From the NCBI RefSeq assembly GCF_900199405.1, contig NZ_LT963430.1, positions 3,907,882 to 3,971,881 of the forward strand: a stretch of 64,000 bases of DNA, read 5' to 3'. Shown piece by piece: positions 1 through 8,278 of this stretch. Position 1 is the stretch's first letter. Each line of letters begins with the position of its first letter. The stretch is from Beduinella massiliensis. Its GTDB lineage: Bacteria > Bacillota > Clostridia > Christensenellales > Aristaeellaceae. The notes under the pieces are model-generated. The model ran no database searches and was not told the DNA's origin. It saw only the letters and a list, made by a program, of their open reading frames with translations. Both the position numbers and the translations under genes were made by a program.

Positions 1-772
1 AGGGCATCGTCACGACGACCGACGCGGTCATGACCAGGTTCCACTTGGACGTGTACTTGCCCATGAGGCTCTGCAAGCCCACGGCCACGGTGTACTTGCT
101 CATCGTGTTCAGGTAGATCAGTGGGTTGAAGAAGTCGTTCCACGTGGCCATGAAGCAGAAGAGGCCCACCACGATCATCGAGGACTTGGCCAGCGGAATG
201 TCGATGTTCCAGTAGATGCGAAAGCGCGACGCGCCGTCCACGAACGCGGCCTCATCCAGCTCGCGCGGGATCGTCAGGAAGAACTGGCGCATCAGGAAGA
301 TGTTGTAGGCGCCGCCGCCGAGAAATGCGGGGATGATCAGCGGCGCGTAGGAGTCGACCATGCCCAGACGGCTCCAGCCGATGTACACCGGAATCAGCGT
401 CACGGCGCTGGGCAGCATCATCGCGCTCAGCAGCAGCGTGAAGATCGCGTCGCGCCCCTTCCAGCGCACGCGGGAAAAGGCGTAGGCCGCCATGCTGGAA
501 GTGAGCAACACGCCCAGGAGGTTCATGAGCACCACAAACACGGTGTTGCCGAAGTACTTCGGGATGTCCGTCTTGGTAAACACGTCCACGAAGTTCTGCA
601 GGGTAAAGGGATTCGGAATCCACTCCGGCGGCATGATGAAGATCTGCTTGATACCCATGAAGGAGGAGCGCACCATCCACAAAAACGGCAGGACGGCCAC
701 AAACCCGAACGCGATCAGCAGCGCGTACAGCAGCGCATAGCCTGCGACATGGTAAAACTTTTTCTTGCTCAT
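1..772 (-). CDS. Carbohydrate ABC transporter permease, MalG type (3' end cut by window)
   Basis: Inner-membrane half of a sugar importer. Reading leftwards from an ATG at 772 gives MSKKKFYHVAGYALL, a first membrane segment at about residues 8-30, then a periplasm-facing stretch and further hydrophobic segments. The EAA loop that docks the ATPase is visible as ELDEAAFVDGASRFRIYW, typical of the MalG/AraQ family. The stop codon lies left of the window, so about 257 residues are seen of an expected 275-300. The start lies 3 bases past the stop of the MalF-type permease, and the ribosome site GGAGGGG lies inside the end of that gene, so the two are probably translationally coupled. By context the substrate is an arabinose-containing oligosaccharide, which is an inference. 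Confidence 0.93.
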   Translation of the reverse strand, partial: MSKKKFYHVAGYALLYALLIAFGFVAVLPFLWMVRSSFMGIKQIFIMPPEWIPNPFTLQNFVDVFTKTDIPKYFGNTVFVVLMNLLGVLLTSSMAAYAFSRVRWKGRDAIFTLLLSAMMLPSAVTLIPVYIGWSRLGMVDSYAPLIIPAFLGGGAYNIFLMRQFFLTIPRELDEAAFVDGASRFRIYWNIDIPLAKSSMIVVGLFCFMATWNDFFNPLIYLNTMSKYTVAVGLQSLMGKYTSKWNLVMTASVVVTMP

Positions 773-775
773 GCT

Positions 776-1693
776 TCAGTCCCCTCCGTAATAGACCCAT
801 TTGTTCTGGGACTTCATGATGATTGCCGTCAGAATCATGATGATGATAAACAGGAACCAGGCCAGCGCGCAGGCGTAGCCCATGTTCGCCTTTTCAAAGG
901 CCTGCCGGTACAGGTACAGCACGTAAAAGAGCGAGCTGTTGCTCGGGCCGCCCTTTGTCATGATGTAGCCCTGCGTAAAGACCTGCAGCGAATTGATGAC
1001 CGCCATGATGCCGTTGAAGAAGATGGTGGGCGTCAGCATGGGGATGGTGATGTGCCACAGCTTGTGCCAGGCGTTGCCTCCGTCCACGCTCAGCGCCTCG
1101 TAATACACCTGGGGAATGCCCTGCAACCCCGCCAGAAAGATGACCATCGTGCCGCCTGTATTCCAAAGGCCGGTCATCACGATGGTCGGGATGACCGTCT
1201 TCTTATCCCACAGCCAGCCGGGGGTGCCCATGCCGAGCTGCTTGACGAGCGTCGTCAGCAGGCCGTACTGCTGGTTGAGCAGCCACATCCACACTACGCA
1301 GCTCGCCACCGCGGGGACGATGCTGGGCAGGTAAAAGATCGACCGGAAGATCCCCCTGCCGCGGATATTCGTGTTGAGCGCCAGGGCGATCAAAAACGCC
1401 ACCAGCAGCGACGCCGGCACGTTGAGCACCGCGTAATAGGCCGTGGCCTTCAGGGAATCGGAAAAATACAGCTCCGTGCTGCCGAACATGGTCTTAAAGT
1501 TGTCAAGGCCGATAAACCGGATTTCCGATTTGAACGCGCTGTAGTCCGTCATGCTCAGAAAGAGCGATACGACCATTGGAATCAGCGTCAGGATGAGAAA
1601 GCCGAGAATGGCGGGCAGCGCGAACATCCAGCCGGTCATCGTCTCGTTGCGGCGCCAGCTGCTGCGCCGGACAGCCTTTTGCCCTGCGATCAT
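776..1693 (-). CDS. Carbohydrate ABC transporter permease, MalF type
   Basis: Membrane partner of the MalG-type permease. The 305 residues begin with a short basic cytoplasmic stretch and a first membrane helix near residues 22-45, followed by about five more hydrophobic segments. The EAA loop reads YYEALSVDGGNAWHKLW near residues 205-225, which departs slightly from the usual EAAxxDGA consensus but is in the right place. The gene lies 125 bp after the first of two solute-binding protein genes and directly before the MalG gene. There is no ATPase gene in the locus, as is common for CUT1 sugar importers of Gram-positives that share an MsmX-type ATPase. The substrate is inferred from the neighbouring GH127 enzyme. 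Confidence 0.95.
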   Translation of the reverse strand: MIAGQKAVRRSSWRRNETMTGWMFALPAILGFLILTLIPMVVSLFLSMTDYSAFKSEIRFIGLDNFKTMFGSTELYFSDSLKATAYYAVLNVPASLLVAFLIALALNTNIRGRGIFRSIFYLPSIVPAVASCVVWMWLLNQQYGLLTTLVKQLGMGTPGWLWDKKTVIPTIVMTGLWNTGGTMVIFLAGLQGIPQVYYEALSVDGGNAWHKLWHITIPMLTPTIFFNGIMAVINSLQVFTQGYIMTKGGPSNSSLFYVLYLYRQAFEKANMGYACALAWFLFIIIMILTAIIMKSQNKWVYYGGD

Positions 1694-1818
1694 TGCAATA
1701 AACCCCTTTCCACCGTGAACTCTGGCCCGATCGCGGCAGGCCGATGGACTGAAACCTCCGCCAGGCGGGAGCGCGTCCTCGCGTCCCCGCCCAGCGGCGG
1801 TTTTGGGCGATCAATGCA

Positions 1819-3168
1819 TTACTTTGCGGTGCGAAGGGCGAGCTCGATGCCCGCGGTCTTGATCTGCTCCGCGGCGGAGTCCATGCCCTCCTGGGCGGTC
1901 TTGTTGCCGTAGACGATCTCGTCCACTTCCTTGTTGACGATGTCGATCATGTCGCTGAAGTTCTTGATCGTGCCGGTGAACGGCGCAGCGGAGTTGTTCA
2001 GCAGCATCTTAATCACGCCGTCGTAGCCCTCGGGACGGGCGGGGTTGCCTTCCTCGGCCCACTGGTCGAGGTATTCCTTCTCCGTCAGCCACTTGAGGCC
2101 GGAGGGCATCAGGTTGCCGTTCTTGAAGAGGGTGATTTCCTTGCCCGGGTCCTGCAGGTACTGCTGCAGCGCCCAAGCCGCTTCCTTTTCCTTGCTGTCC
2201 TTCATGATGACCGACATGCCGTTGGTGCACACGGAGACAACCTCCCCGCCCATCCGGGGCAGGGTGCCCGCGCCGAAGTTCACGCCCGTGTCGGCGAGCG
2301 TCAGCGCCAGCCACTGGCCGTCCACGACCATCGCGTACGCGCCGGTCAGCAGCGCCACGTCCGTACCCGGCATGCCCTCGCGCGCGGTCGGGGTCGGCAT
2401 GCAGTGCTTCACCAGCGCGAGATCCGCAATCGCCTGCAGCGCCTCGACGCTCGCGGGCTGGTTCATCGCGAAGTTGCCCTCCGCGTCCACCAGCGTTCCG
2501 CCGTTGGAAAGGATGAAGGAGCCCCAGATCGGCCACCAGATGCCCATGTTCACGCCGTAGCGCACGATGTTCTCCGGGTCAAAGCCCTCGTCGTACGGCG
2601 TCTTGCCGTTCGCGTCCAGCGTCAGCTTCATCGCCGCGTCCACGAACTCGTCCCACGTCCACGCCTGATCCGGATCGCTCGGCGGATAGGGCAGGCCCGC
2701 TTCGTCGAACACGTCTTTGCTGTAGAACATCGTCATCAGCTCGATGCAGCCGCTGTAGGAGATCAGGTTGCCGTTATCGTCGTAGTAGCAGCTCGCGGCC
2801 ACGTAGTCGTCCATGTCGATGCCGTCGCGCTCAATGTAGGGATCGAGCAGCTCGTAGTGGCCTTCCTCCGCCAGCTTGAAGCCGATCGTGCCGGATTCCA
2901 TCTCCGCCAGGTCGATGGTCTCGCCCGCCGCGATCATAGCGGTGATCTTCGTGTCGTAGTTTTCGTTGATGCAGATGTAGTTGACCTCGCAGCCCGTATC
3001 TTCCATGAATTTGTCGATAATCGCCTGCTTGGCCGTCTGGGTGGCGCTGTCGCCCCAGCTCGTGTAGACCAGGGAATGCCCTGCGAAAATTTTGTCCTCC
3101 GCAAGACTTGTGCCCATCAGGGACAGGCAAAGCGTCAGCGCGAGAACGAAGGATACGATTTTCTTCAT
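1819..3168 (-). CDS. Extracellular sugar-binding protein, copy 1 of a tandem pair
   Basis: Family 1 solute-binding protein that delivers oligosaccharide to the adjacent permeases. The start chosen is the ATG at 3168, which follows AAAGGGG at good spacing and opens a clear signal peptide (MKKIVSFVLALTLCLSLMG, cleavage near SLAEDK). An upstream in-frame ATG would add 11 residues but has no better ribosome site. There is no lipobox cysteine, so it may be held by other means or released. The 449-residue protein is nearly identical to copy 2 from about residue 130 to the end, while the first 130 residues have diverged. It has its own upstream region with a repeated CTACGAT element. Confidence 0.94.
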   Translation of the reverse strand: MKKIVSFVLALTLCLSLMGTSLAEDKIFAGHSLVYTSWGDSATQTAKQAIIDKFMEDTGCEVNYICINENYDTKITAMIAAGETIDLAEMESGTIGFKLAEEGHYELLDPYIERDGIDMDDYVAASCYYDDNGNLISYSGCIELMTMFYSKDVFDEAGLPYPPSDPDQAWTWDEFVDAAMKLTLDANGKTPYDEGFDPENIVRYGVNMGIWWPIWGSFILSNGGTLVDAEGNFAMNQPASVEALQAIADLALVKHCMPTPTAREGMPGTDVALLTGAYAMVVDGQWLALTLADTGVNFGAGTLPRMGGEVVSVCTNGMSVIMKDSKEKEAAWALQQYLQDPGKEITLFKNGNLMPSGLKWLTEKEYLDQWAEEGNPARPEGYDGVIKMLLNNSAAPFTGTIKNFSDMIDIVNKEVDEIVYGNKTAQEGMDSAAEQIKTAGIELALRTAK

Positions 3169-3225
3169 GTGATTGACCCCTTTCAAAAGCTCTGCATTCA
3201 TTGTAAAGCGCCGCGCGGGTCAGCT

Positions 3226-3264
3226 CTACGATAGATTTTTCTGCTATGTGTACAAAACTACGAT
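3226..3264 (-). promoter_or_regulatory. Operator-like direct repeat upstream of binding protein copy 1
   Basis: CTACGAT occurs at 3226-3232 and again at 3258-3264 on the plus strand, 32 bp apart, in the leader of the minus-strand gene. A possible -10 (TACAAT, 3205 down to 3200) lies beside it, and the repeat nearest the gene overlaps the place of the -35, which has no good consensus. This is the arrangement expected for an AraC-type activator. That the cluster's own YesN-type regulator binds here is an inference. Confidence 0.5.
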
Positions 3265-3336
3265 TTTGCCGTCCGCACAGTCAAAAGAAGGGAGCGCATA
3301 CCCGCGCCCCCTCCCAATGCAAGGAATCCCTTCTTT

Positions 3337-4686
3337 TTACTTCGCAGCGCGAAGGCCCAGCTCAATGCCCGCGGTCTTGATCTGCTCCGCGGCGGAGTCC
3401 ATGCCCTCCTGGGCGGTCTTGTTGCCGTAGACGATCTCGTCCACTTCCTTGTTGACGACGTCGATCATGTCGCTGAAATTCCGGATTGTGCCGGTGAACG
3501 GCGCGACGGAGTTGTTCAGCAGCATTTTGATGATGCCCTCATAGCCCTCGGGACGGGCGGGGTTGCCTTCCTCGGCCCACTGGTCGAGGTATTCCTTCTC
3601 CGTCAGCCACTTCCGCTCGGAGGGCATGCGGTTGCCGTTCTTGAAGAGGGTGATTTCCTTGCCCGGATCCTGAATGTACTGCAGCAGCGCCCAAGCCGCT
3701 TCCTTTTCCTTGCTGTCCTCCATGATGACCATCATGCCGTTGGTGCACACGGAGACGACTTTCTCGCCCATCTTGGGCAGGCTCGCCATGCCGAAGTTCA
3801 CGCCCGTGTCGGCGAGCGTCAGCGCCAGCCACTGGCCGTCCACGACCATCGCGTACGCGCCGGTCAGCAGCGCCACGTCCGTACCCGGCATGCCCTCGCG
3901 CGCGGTCGGGGTCGGCATGCAGTGCTTCACCAGCGCGAGATCCGCAATCGCCTGCAGCGCCTCGACGCTCGCGGGCTGGTTCATCGCGAAGTTGCCCTCC
4001 GCGTCCACCAGCGTTCCGCCGTTGGAAAGGATGAAGGAGCCCCAGATCGGCCACCAGATGCCCATGTTCATGCCGTAGCGCACGATGTTCTCCGGGTCAA
4101 AGCCCTCGTCGTAGGGCGTCTTGCCGTTCGCGTCCAGCGTCAGCTTCATCGCCACGTCCACGAACTCGTCCCACGTCCACGCCTGATCCGGATCGCTCGG
4201 CGGATAGGGCAGGCCCGCTTCGTCGAACACGTCTTTGCTGTAGAACATCGTCATCAGCTCGATGCAGCCGCTGTAGGCGATCAGGTTGCCCGCATCGTCG
4301 TAGTAGCAGCTCGCGCCGACGTAGTCGCTCATGTCGTAGCCGGACTGCGCCACGTAATCATCCAGCGTGGCGAATTGCCCCTCCTCCACCAGCTTGTAGC
4401 CGATGGTGCCGGACTCCATCTGTGCCAGGTCGATGGTCTCGCCCGCCGCGATCATGGCGGTGACCTTCGTATCGTAGTTTTCGTTGATGCAGATCAGGTT
4501 TACTTCGCAGCCCGTGTCCGCCGTGAACTTGTCGCAGATCGCCTGCGTGGCCGCCTGCTCGGCGCTGTCGCCCCAGGTCGTAAAGACGAGCGAATGGCCG
4601 GCGAACGTCTTGTCCTCCGCGAGGCTCATGCTCATCATGGACAGGCAAAGCACGAGCGCGAGAAGCAGCGAGATACATTTTTTCAT
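3337..4686 (-). CDS. Extracellular sugar-binding protein, copy 2 of a tandem pair
   Basis: Paralogue of the next gene downstream and the same length, 449 residues. The signal peptide is MKKCISLLLALVLCLSMMS with cleavage near SLAEDK. The mature N-terminal part keeps the pattern of copy 1 but differs at many sites, whereas the rest, including the FYSKDVFDEAGLPYPPSDP segment, is almost the same in protein and DNA. The ribosome site GAAAGGAGAG precedes the ATG. A good -10 (TATAAT, 4712 down to 4707) lies upstream with a poor -35, suggesting activated transcription. It probably feeds the same MalF/MalG permeases, with the two copies differing in ligand range or expression, which is inferred. Confidence 0.94.
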   Translation of the reverse strand: MKKCISLLLALVLCLSMMSMSLAEDKTFAGHSLVFTTWGDSAEQAATQAICDKFTADTGCEVNLICINENYDTKVTAMIAAGETIDLAQMESGTIGYKLVEEGQFATLDDYVAQSGYDMSDYVGASCYYDDAGNLIAYSGCIELMTMFYSKDVFDEAGLPYPPSDPDQAWTWDEFVDVAMKLTLDANGKTPYDEGFDPENIVRYGMNMGIWWPIWGSFILSNGGTLVDAEGNFAMNQPASVEALQAIADLALVKHCMPTPTAREGMPGTDVALLTGAYAMVVDGQWLALTLADTGVNFGMASLPKMGEKVVSVCTNGMMVIMEDSKEKEAAWALLQYIQDPGKEITLFKNGNRMPSERKWLTEKEYLDQWAEEGNPARPEGYEGIIKMLLNNSVAPFTGTIRNFSDMIDVVNKEVDEIVYGNKTAQEGMDSAAEQIKTAGIELGLRAAK

Positions 4687-4743
4687 GCTGTATCTCTCCT
4701 TTCTTTATTATACTTGAAGTCTATCAGTGCTTTTAGAACAGTT

Positions 4744-4782
4744 CCACGATAAATTTCTCCACTCTGTGTATAAAACTACGAT
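4744..4782 (-). promoter_or_regulatory. Operator-like direct repeat upstream of binding protein copy 2
   Basis: CCACGAT at 4744-4750 and CTACGAT at 4776-4782 are again 32 bp apart, matching the element before copy 1 in sequence and spacing. The segment between them (ending GTGTATAAAA) also resembles the copy 1 element. The distance from the gene-proximal repeat to the -10 is about 11 bp longer than in copy 1, one helical turn, so the face of the helix is kept. Confidence 0.5.
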
Positions 4783-4800
4783 TTGAGAGCGGAACCCCAC

Positions 4801-4846
4801 AAAAAAGGGAACCGCGGCTGTGCACTTTCACGGCCGGTGTTCCCTT
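4801..4846 (-). terminator. Rho-independent terminator after the sensor kinase
   Basis: AAGGGAAC at 4805-4812 pairs with GTTCCCTT at 4839-4846, with further GC pairing inside. On the minus strand the hairpin is followed by six T. It separates the kinase gene from the binding protein genes, which have their own promoters. Confidence 0.75.
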
Positions 4847-4903
4847 AAGACGCGTCTGTTTTTACAAGGAGGAGAGCGCTTCACCCGCAGAGCGCCTATA
4901 TCT

Positions 4904-6745
4904 TTATATTGGTTTCTTCCGACACATATCGCCTGTAGGGGAGTATAATGAGAACATTTGTACCCTACAGTGGCACTTCTGTCCCCCCCCCCCCCCCGAC
5001 CCATCTGAACGGCTGATCTCCATCCGGCCCATCTCCCCAAACAGGAGGCTCAGGCGCTTTTGCACGTTTGCAACGCCGATGGAACCGTTTCTGTTTTCGC
5101 GCGTGGGGATCTCGTAATCTTCCGGCACGCCGCGCCCGTTGTCGAAGATCGTGATGCGAACCAGGCCGTCTTCGCGCCTTGCCTTGATGCGAACCAGGCC
5201 GTCCTTTCGGCCCGCCAGACCGTGCTGCACCGCGTTTTCCACCAGGGGCTGCAGGCTGAGCTTGGGAATCTGCGCGAGCAGCACGTCCTCCGGCGCGTCG
5301 ATTTCAAGCCGGATATTGTCCTCATACGCCACCTGCATCAACCGAAAGTACTGGCGCACGTTCTCCAGCTCCTCGTCCAGCGGCACCACGTCTCGGCCGT
5401 CGCGCAGCACATAGCGCAGCATCTTGGAGAGCAGGATGATGAGGTCCGCTGTCTTTTCATCCCGCTCGCACAGGGCGCTCATGTGCAGGATGTTCAGGGC
5501 GTTATAAAGAAAGTGCGGGTTCGTCTGATAGCGCAGCGCCATCAGCTCGTTTTCCTTCTCGCGCAGGCGTACGTTGTAGTTTTCCTCGATCAGCGTGTCG
5601 ATCTTGCAGGCCATCTCGTTAAAGGCGCTCATCAGCACGTTGAACTCGTCGTGCGTGGCGGGCAGGCGAACGTTAAAGTCTCCCTGCCCTGTCTGGTCGA
5701 TGGCCACCATCAGCCGCTGAATCGGACGCGCCATGGCGCGCGAGACGGAGACGCTGAGCAGCACGCAGAGCAGCAGCACCAGGAGGAAGACCCCCGCAAA
5801 CGTCGCGGCGATGTTCCCCAGCGCCGCGCTTAAAATACTGCTCTCGGGGACGACCGACACGATCCGCCAGCCCGGCAGCAGCGTCTTGTAGGAAACGAGG
5901 CAGAGCCCTCCCTCGTAGGTCGTGAGCACCTCGCCTTCCTCCGCCCTCAGCAGCGCCATCTCCCGCTCGCCGAGCGTCGACATGCGCCTGCTCTCGTCCA
6001 CGTGCGAGATCACATAGCCGTCTTCATCGACGATCAGGTACTGCGCGTCCGCGTAGGGGGTGGAGTCGGCCAGCGTGTCGCGCAGATAGCTTTCCAGCAC
6101 GCTGATGACCAGCACCGGCTTTTCAACCCCAGCGGGCAGGTAATTCAGCCTGCCGTCCCGCAGCTCGTACAGGTTGAGCTCCCCCACGAGGGAGATGAGA
6201 TAGCGGTTGCTCAGCGGGACGTCCATGAGCCGCCAGTGGCCCAGCGCCTGCGTAAAATCGTAGGTAGGCACCCAGGCAGGGTACTTTCCGCCCTCGCGCG
6301 CTTTTTGGTAGAAATCGGCGTTCTTGATGTTGTAAATGGACGTGTACGTCGCGTTCCTGCTGTAGAGCACGATGTCCGAGCGCCAGAACTGCACCTGATA
6401 TACCTCGTCCGCGTGCAGGAGATAGGTGTTCATCACTTCGCTGATCGCCCGGTTCGCCGCCGCGGGACTGACCTTTGTGGCGTCGTAGGCGCTGAAAAAG
6501 CGAAACAGCCCGGCATCGCGCATCAGGTCGCCGTAGATGTCCTCGATCGTCTGAAACGTCTGGTTCAGCTTTTCGCTGGCGCGCGACATCGTCTGCCGGA
6601 TGTCCGTGCGCGTGTAGGAGAGCGAAAGCTCGACCTGCTGGTAAAAGAAGATCCCGCTGAGCAGGATCAGGATCAGCAGGCTGACCAGGAGCATACTGCG
6701 CAGGATGCGCGAGGAAAAGCTCTTGGAAAAGAAGCCCTTTTTCAA
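4904..6745 (-). CDS. Sensor histidine kinase, YesM type, with a G15 tract at its 3' end
   Basis: Membrane sensor that phosphorylates the overlapping AraC-type regulator. It has membrane helices near residues 14-34 and 307-330 flanking an extracytoplasmic sensor, HAMP near 335-390, the phosphoacceptor box NPHFLYNALN (His 411), an N box (LVENAVQHG) and a G box (DNGRGV, 535-540). The start is a TTG (6745-6743) overlapping the regulator's stop as TTGA. The 3' end is odd: a run of 15 G (4983-4997 on the plus strand as C) leads into a cysteine-rich tail of about 25 residues that does not look like the family. With 13 or 16 G the protein would end TEVPL at a stop at 4965, the usual end for this fold. 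Confidence 0.92.
   Translation of the reverse strand: MKKGFFSKSFSSRILRSMLLVSLLILILLSGIFFYQQVELSLSYTRTDIRQTMSRASEKLNQTFQTIEDIYGDLMRDAGLFRFFSAYDATKVSPAAANRAISEVMNTYLLHADEVYQVQFWRSDIVLYSRNATYTSIYNIKNADFYQKAREGGKYPAWVPTYDFTQALGHWRLMDVPLSNRYLISLVGELNLYELRDGRLNYLPAGVEKPVLVISVLESYLRDTLADSTPYADAQYLIVDEDGYVISHVDESRRMSTLGEREMALLRAEEGEVLTTYEGGLCLVSYKTLLPGWRIVSVVPESSILSAALGNIAATFAGVFLLVLLLCVLLSVSVSRAMARPIQRLMVAIDQTGQGDFNVRLPATHDEFNVLMSAFNEMACKIDTLIEENYNVRLREKENELMALRYQTNPHFLYNALNILHMSALCERDEKTADLIILLSKMLRYVLRDGRDVVPLDEELENVRQYFRLMQVAYEDNIRLEIDAPEDVLLAQIPKLSLQPLVENAVQHGLAGRKDGLVRIKARREDGLVRITIFDNGRGVPEDYEIPTRENRNGSIGVANVQKRLSLLFGEMGRMEISRSDGSGGGGGQKCHCRVQMFSLYSPTGDMCRKKPI
4983..4997. repeat. Homopolymer of 15 C (G on the coding strand)
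   Basis: An uninterrupted run of 15 identical bases inside the last codons of the sensor kinase gene. Its length decides whether the protein ends at 4965 in the family-typical way or runs on to 4904. It may be a slippage hot spot in the cell or a length error of sequencing. Confidence 0.95.
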
Positions 6746-8247
6746 TCAGGCGTCTCCCTTCTGTACAGCCTTCTGTACGCGACCGGCGACATGTGGTAGT
6801 ACTTTTGAAACTGCCGGATGAAGTATCGTTCATCCAGGTATCCGCACCGCGCCGTAATCGTATAGACGTAATCGTCCGTGGTTCGAAGCTGCTCCGCAGC
6901 GCGCTCCAGCCGCAGCTGGGTGAGGTATTCGACAAAGCGCTGGTTCGTCCGCTTCTTGAACAGCGCGGAGAAGTAATTCGGCGTCAAGAAGTAGCGCCGC
7001 GCCATGTCCTCCAGCGAAATCTGCTGGGCGTAGTTTCGCTGCAGGTACAGGATGCACTGGCCGATGGGATCGCCCGTGCTCTCGATCGTGCGTTCCGCCT
7101 CCCCGGCAAGCGCCCGCAGGCAGTCGCCCACCAGCGTGCGGTACTCGTCCCAGAACAGCACCCTGCGCATGCGCGCCGCGAAATCGCTCACGATCTGACG
7201 ATAGTTCGCCGCGGGCTCCAGCTTTTCGACGCATCGGGCGATGCTGAACACCGTGGCCTCCATCAGCCGGGACGCGCTGGGGCGCTGGTCCTCGATCCGC
7301 GTCAGCATGGCCTCGAGACTGCGCGCACGGTCCTGTTCGTCCGCCAGCAGCAGCCGGTACAGTTCGTCCGGGCGGGCGAGCTCCGGACTGCCCGGGCGCG
7401 CCTGCGGTCCTTCAAAGCCGACGAGCGCGCCGTCATAAAAGGCGCTGTCCAGCCCGCGCCGGGCCGCGCCGCACGCGGCGTATCCCGCGCGCGCGAGGTT
7501 CTCCTGATATGCGCACAAGCCGATGCGCATGTCGTACTTTTCCGCGACGCGCAGCAGCAGCGCCGTCAGGGCATCCTGCTGACGCGCGCTTCCCTCGGCC
7601 ACGATGAACAGGAGGTGCTTTTCCGCCGGCAGAGAGAGAATGCAGGGCTTGCTCCCCAGGTCGATGCCGCATTCCAGCATCGCGCCGATGCCCTGCTTCA
7701 CCTGTTCGATGCCGCCCGCCTCCGTGAAGTACACGGCGGCGATCCACCCGCCCGACAGCCGCCGCTCCAGCGCCTGCGCGCTCGAAGGCGGCAGCTGCTC
7801 GACCGGCGTCAACAGCCACTGCTGCATCAGCAGCGCCAGCTTCTCGCTCTCCTGCGCGCGCTGGGCCTGACGGTCCTTCGCAAAGCGGTCGTCCCAATAG
7901 TCGAGCTTCTTTTTCAGCTCCGAAGCCTCCACCGGCTTGACCAGAAAGTCGACAGCGCCCTGGCGCAGCGCCTGCTGCGCGTATTCGAAGAGCGCGTAGC
8001 CCGTGATGAAGATCACCTTGGAACCCGGCGATACGCGGCCGAGCCTCTGAAGCATCTCAAGCCCGTCCATACAGGGCATGCGGATGTCCGAGAGGACGAG
8101 GTCGATGCTCTGCTCTCCGACGATTTTTAGGATTTCCTCGCCGTTTTGGGCCGTTACGACCTCGTCCTGCGGGCGCATCTGGTGAATGCTGTCCTCCAGC
8201 ATATGCACCTGCAGCGGCATGTCGTCCGCCACCAGAATGTGCAGCAT
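6742..8247 (-). CDS. Response regulator, YesN/AraC type
   Basis: DNA-binding partner of the kinase. The 501 residues start with a receiver domain with acidic pocket D8-D9, phosphoacceptor D54 (SDIRMP) and conserved K104 (LVKPVE). A long central region without a recognised motif follows, and the C-terminal 100 residues form an AraC-type double helix-turn-helix (LEDMARRYFLTPNYFSALFK, then a second helix pair near GYLDERYFIRQFQKYY). It begins 31 bp after the GH127 gene and overlaps the kinase start by 4 bases, so the three genes are probably one transcript. Likely targets are the repeated CTACGAT elements before the binding protein genes, an inference from position. Confidence 0.95.
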   Translation of the reverse strand: MLHILVADDMPLQVHMLEDSIHQMRPQDEVVTAQNGEEILKIVGEQSIDLVLSDIRMPCMDGLEMLQRLGRVSPGSKVIFITGYALFEYAQQALRQGAVDFLVKPVEASELKKKLDYWDDRFAKDRQAQRAQESEKLALLMQQWLLTPVEQLPPSSAQALERRLSGGWIAAVYFTEAGGIEQVKQGIGAMLECGIDLGSKPCILSLPAEKHLLFIVAEGSARQQDALTALLLRVAEKYDMRIGLCAYQENLARAGYAACGAARRGLDSAFYDGALVGFEGPQARPGSPELARPDELYRLLLADEQDRARSLEAMLTRIEDQRPSASRLMEATVFSIARCVEKLEPAANYRQIVSDFAARMRRVLFWDEYRTLVGDCLRALAGEAERTIESTGDPIGQCILYLQRNYAQQISLEDMARRYFLTPNYFSALFKKRTNQRFVEYLTQLRLERAAEQLRTTDDYVYTITARCGYLDERYFIRQFQKYYHMSPVAYRRLYRRETPD

Positions 8248-8278
8248 TCGCCCTGTCCTCCTATCCTCAGCGCTTCTT

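Noticed and set aside
749..1912. Long plus-strand open frame opposite the permease and binding protein genes
   Set aside because: No ribosome site or family motif; the minus-strand genes have clear motifs and signal peptides. It follows from GC-rich third positions.
5152..5203. 19-bp direct repeat in the kinase gene, 33 bp apart and in frame (DGLVRI twice)
   Set aside because: The protein length in this segment is normal for the family, so it is not an insertion. It probably reflects similar residues coded by the same preferred codons.
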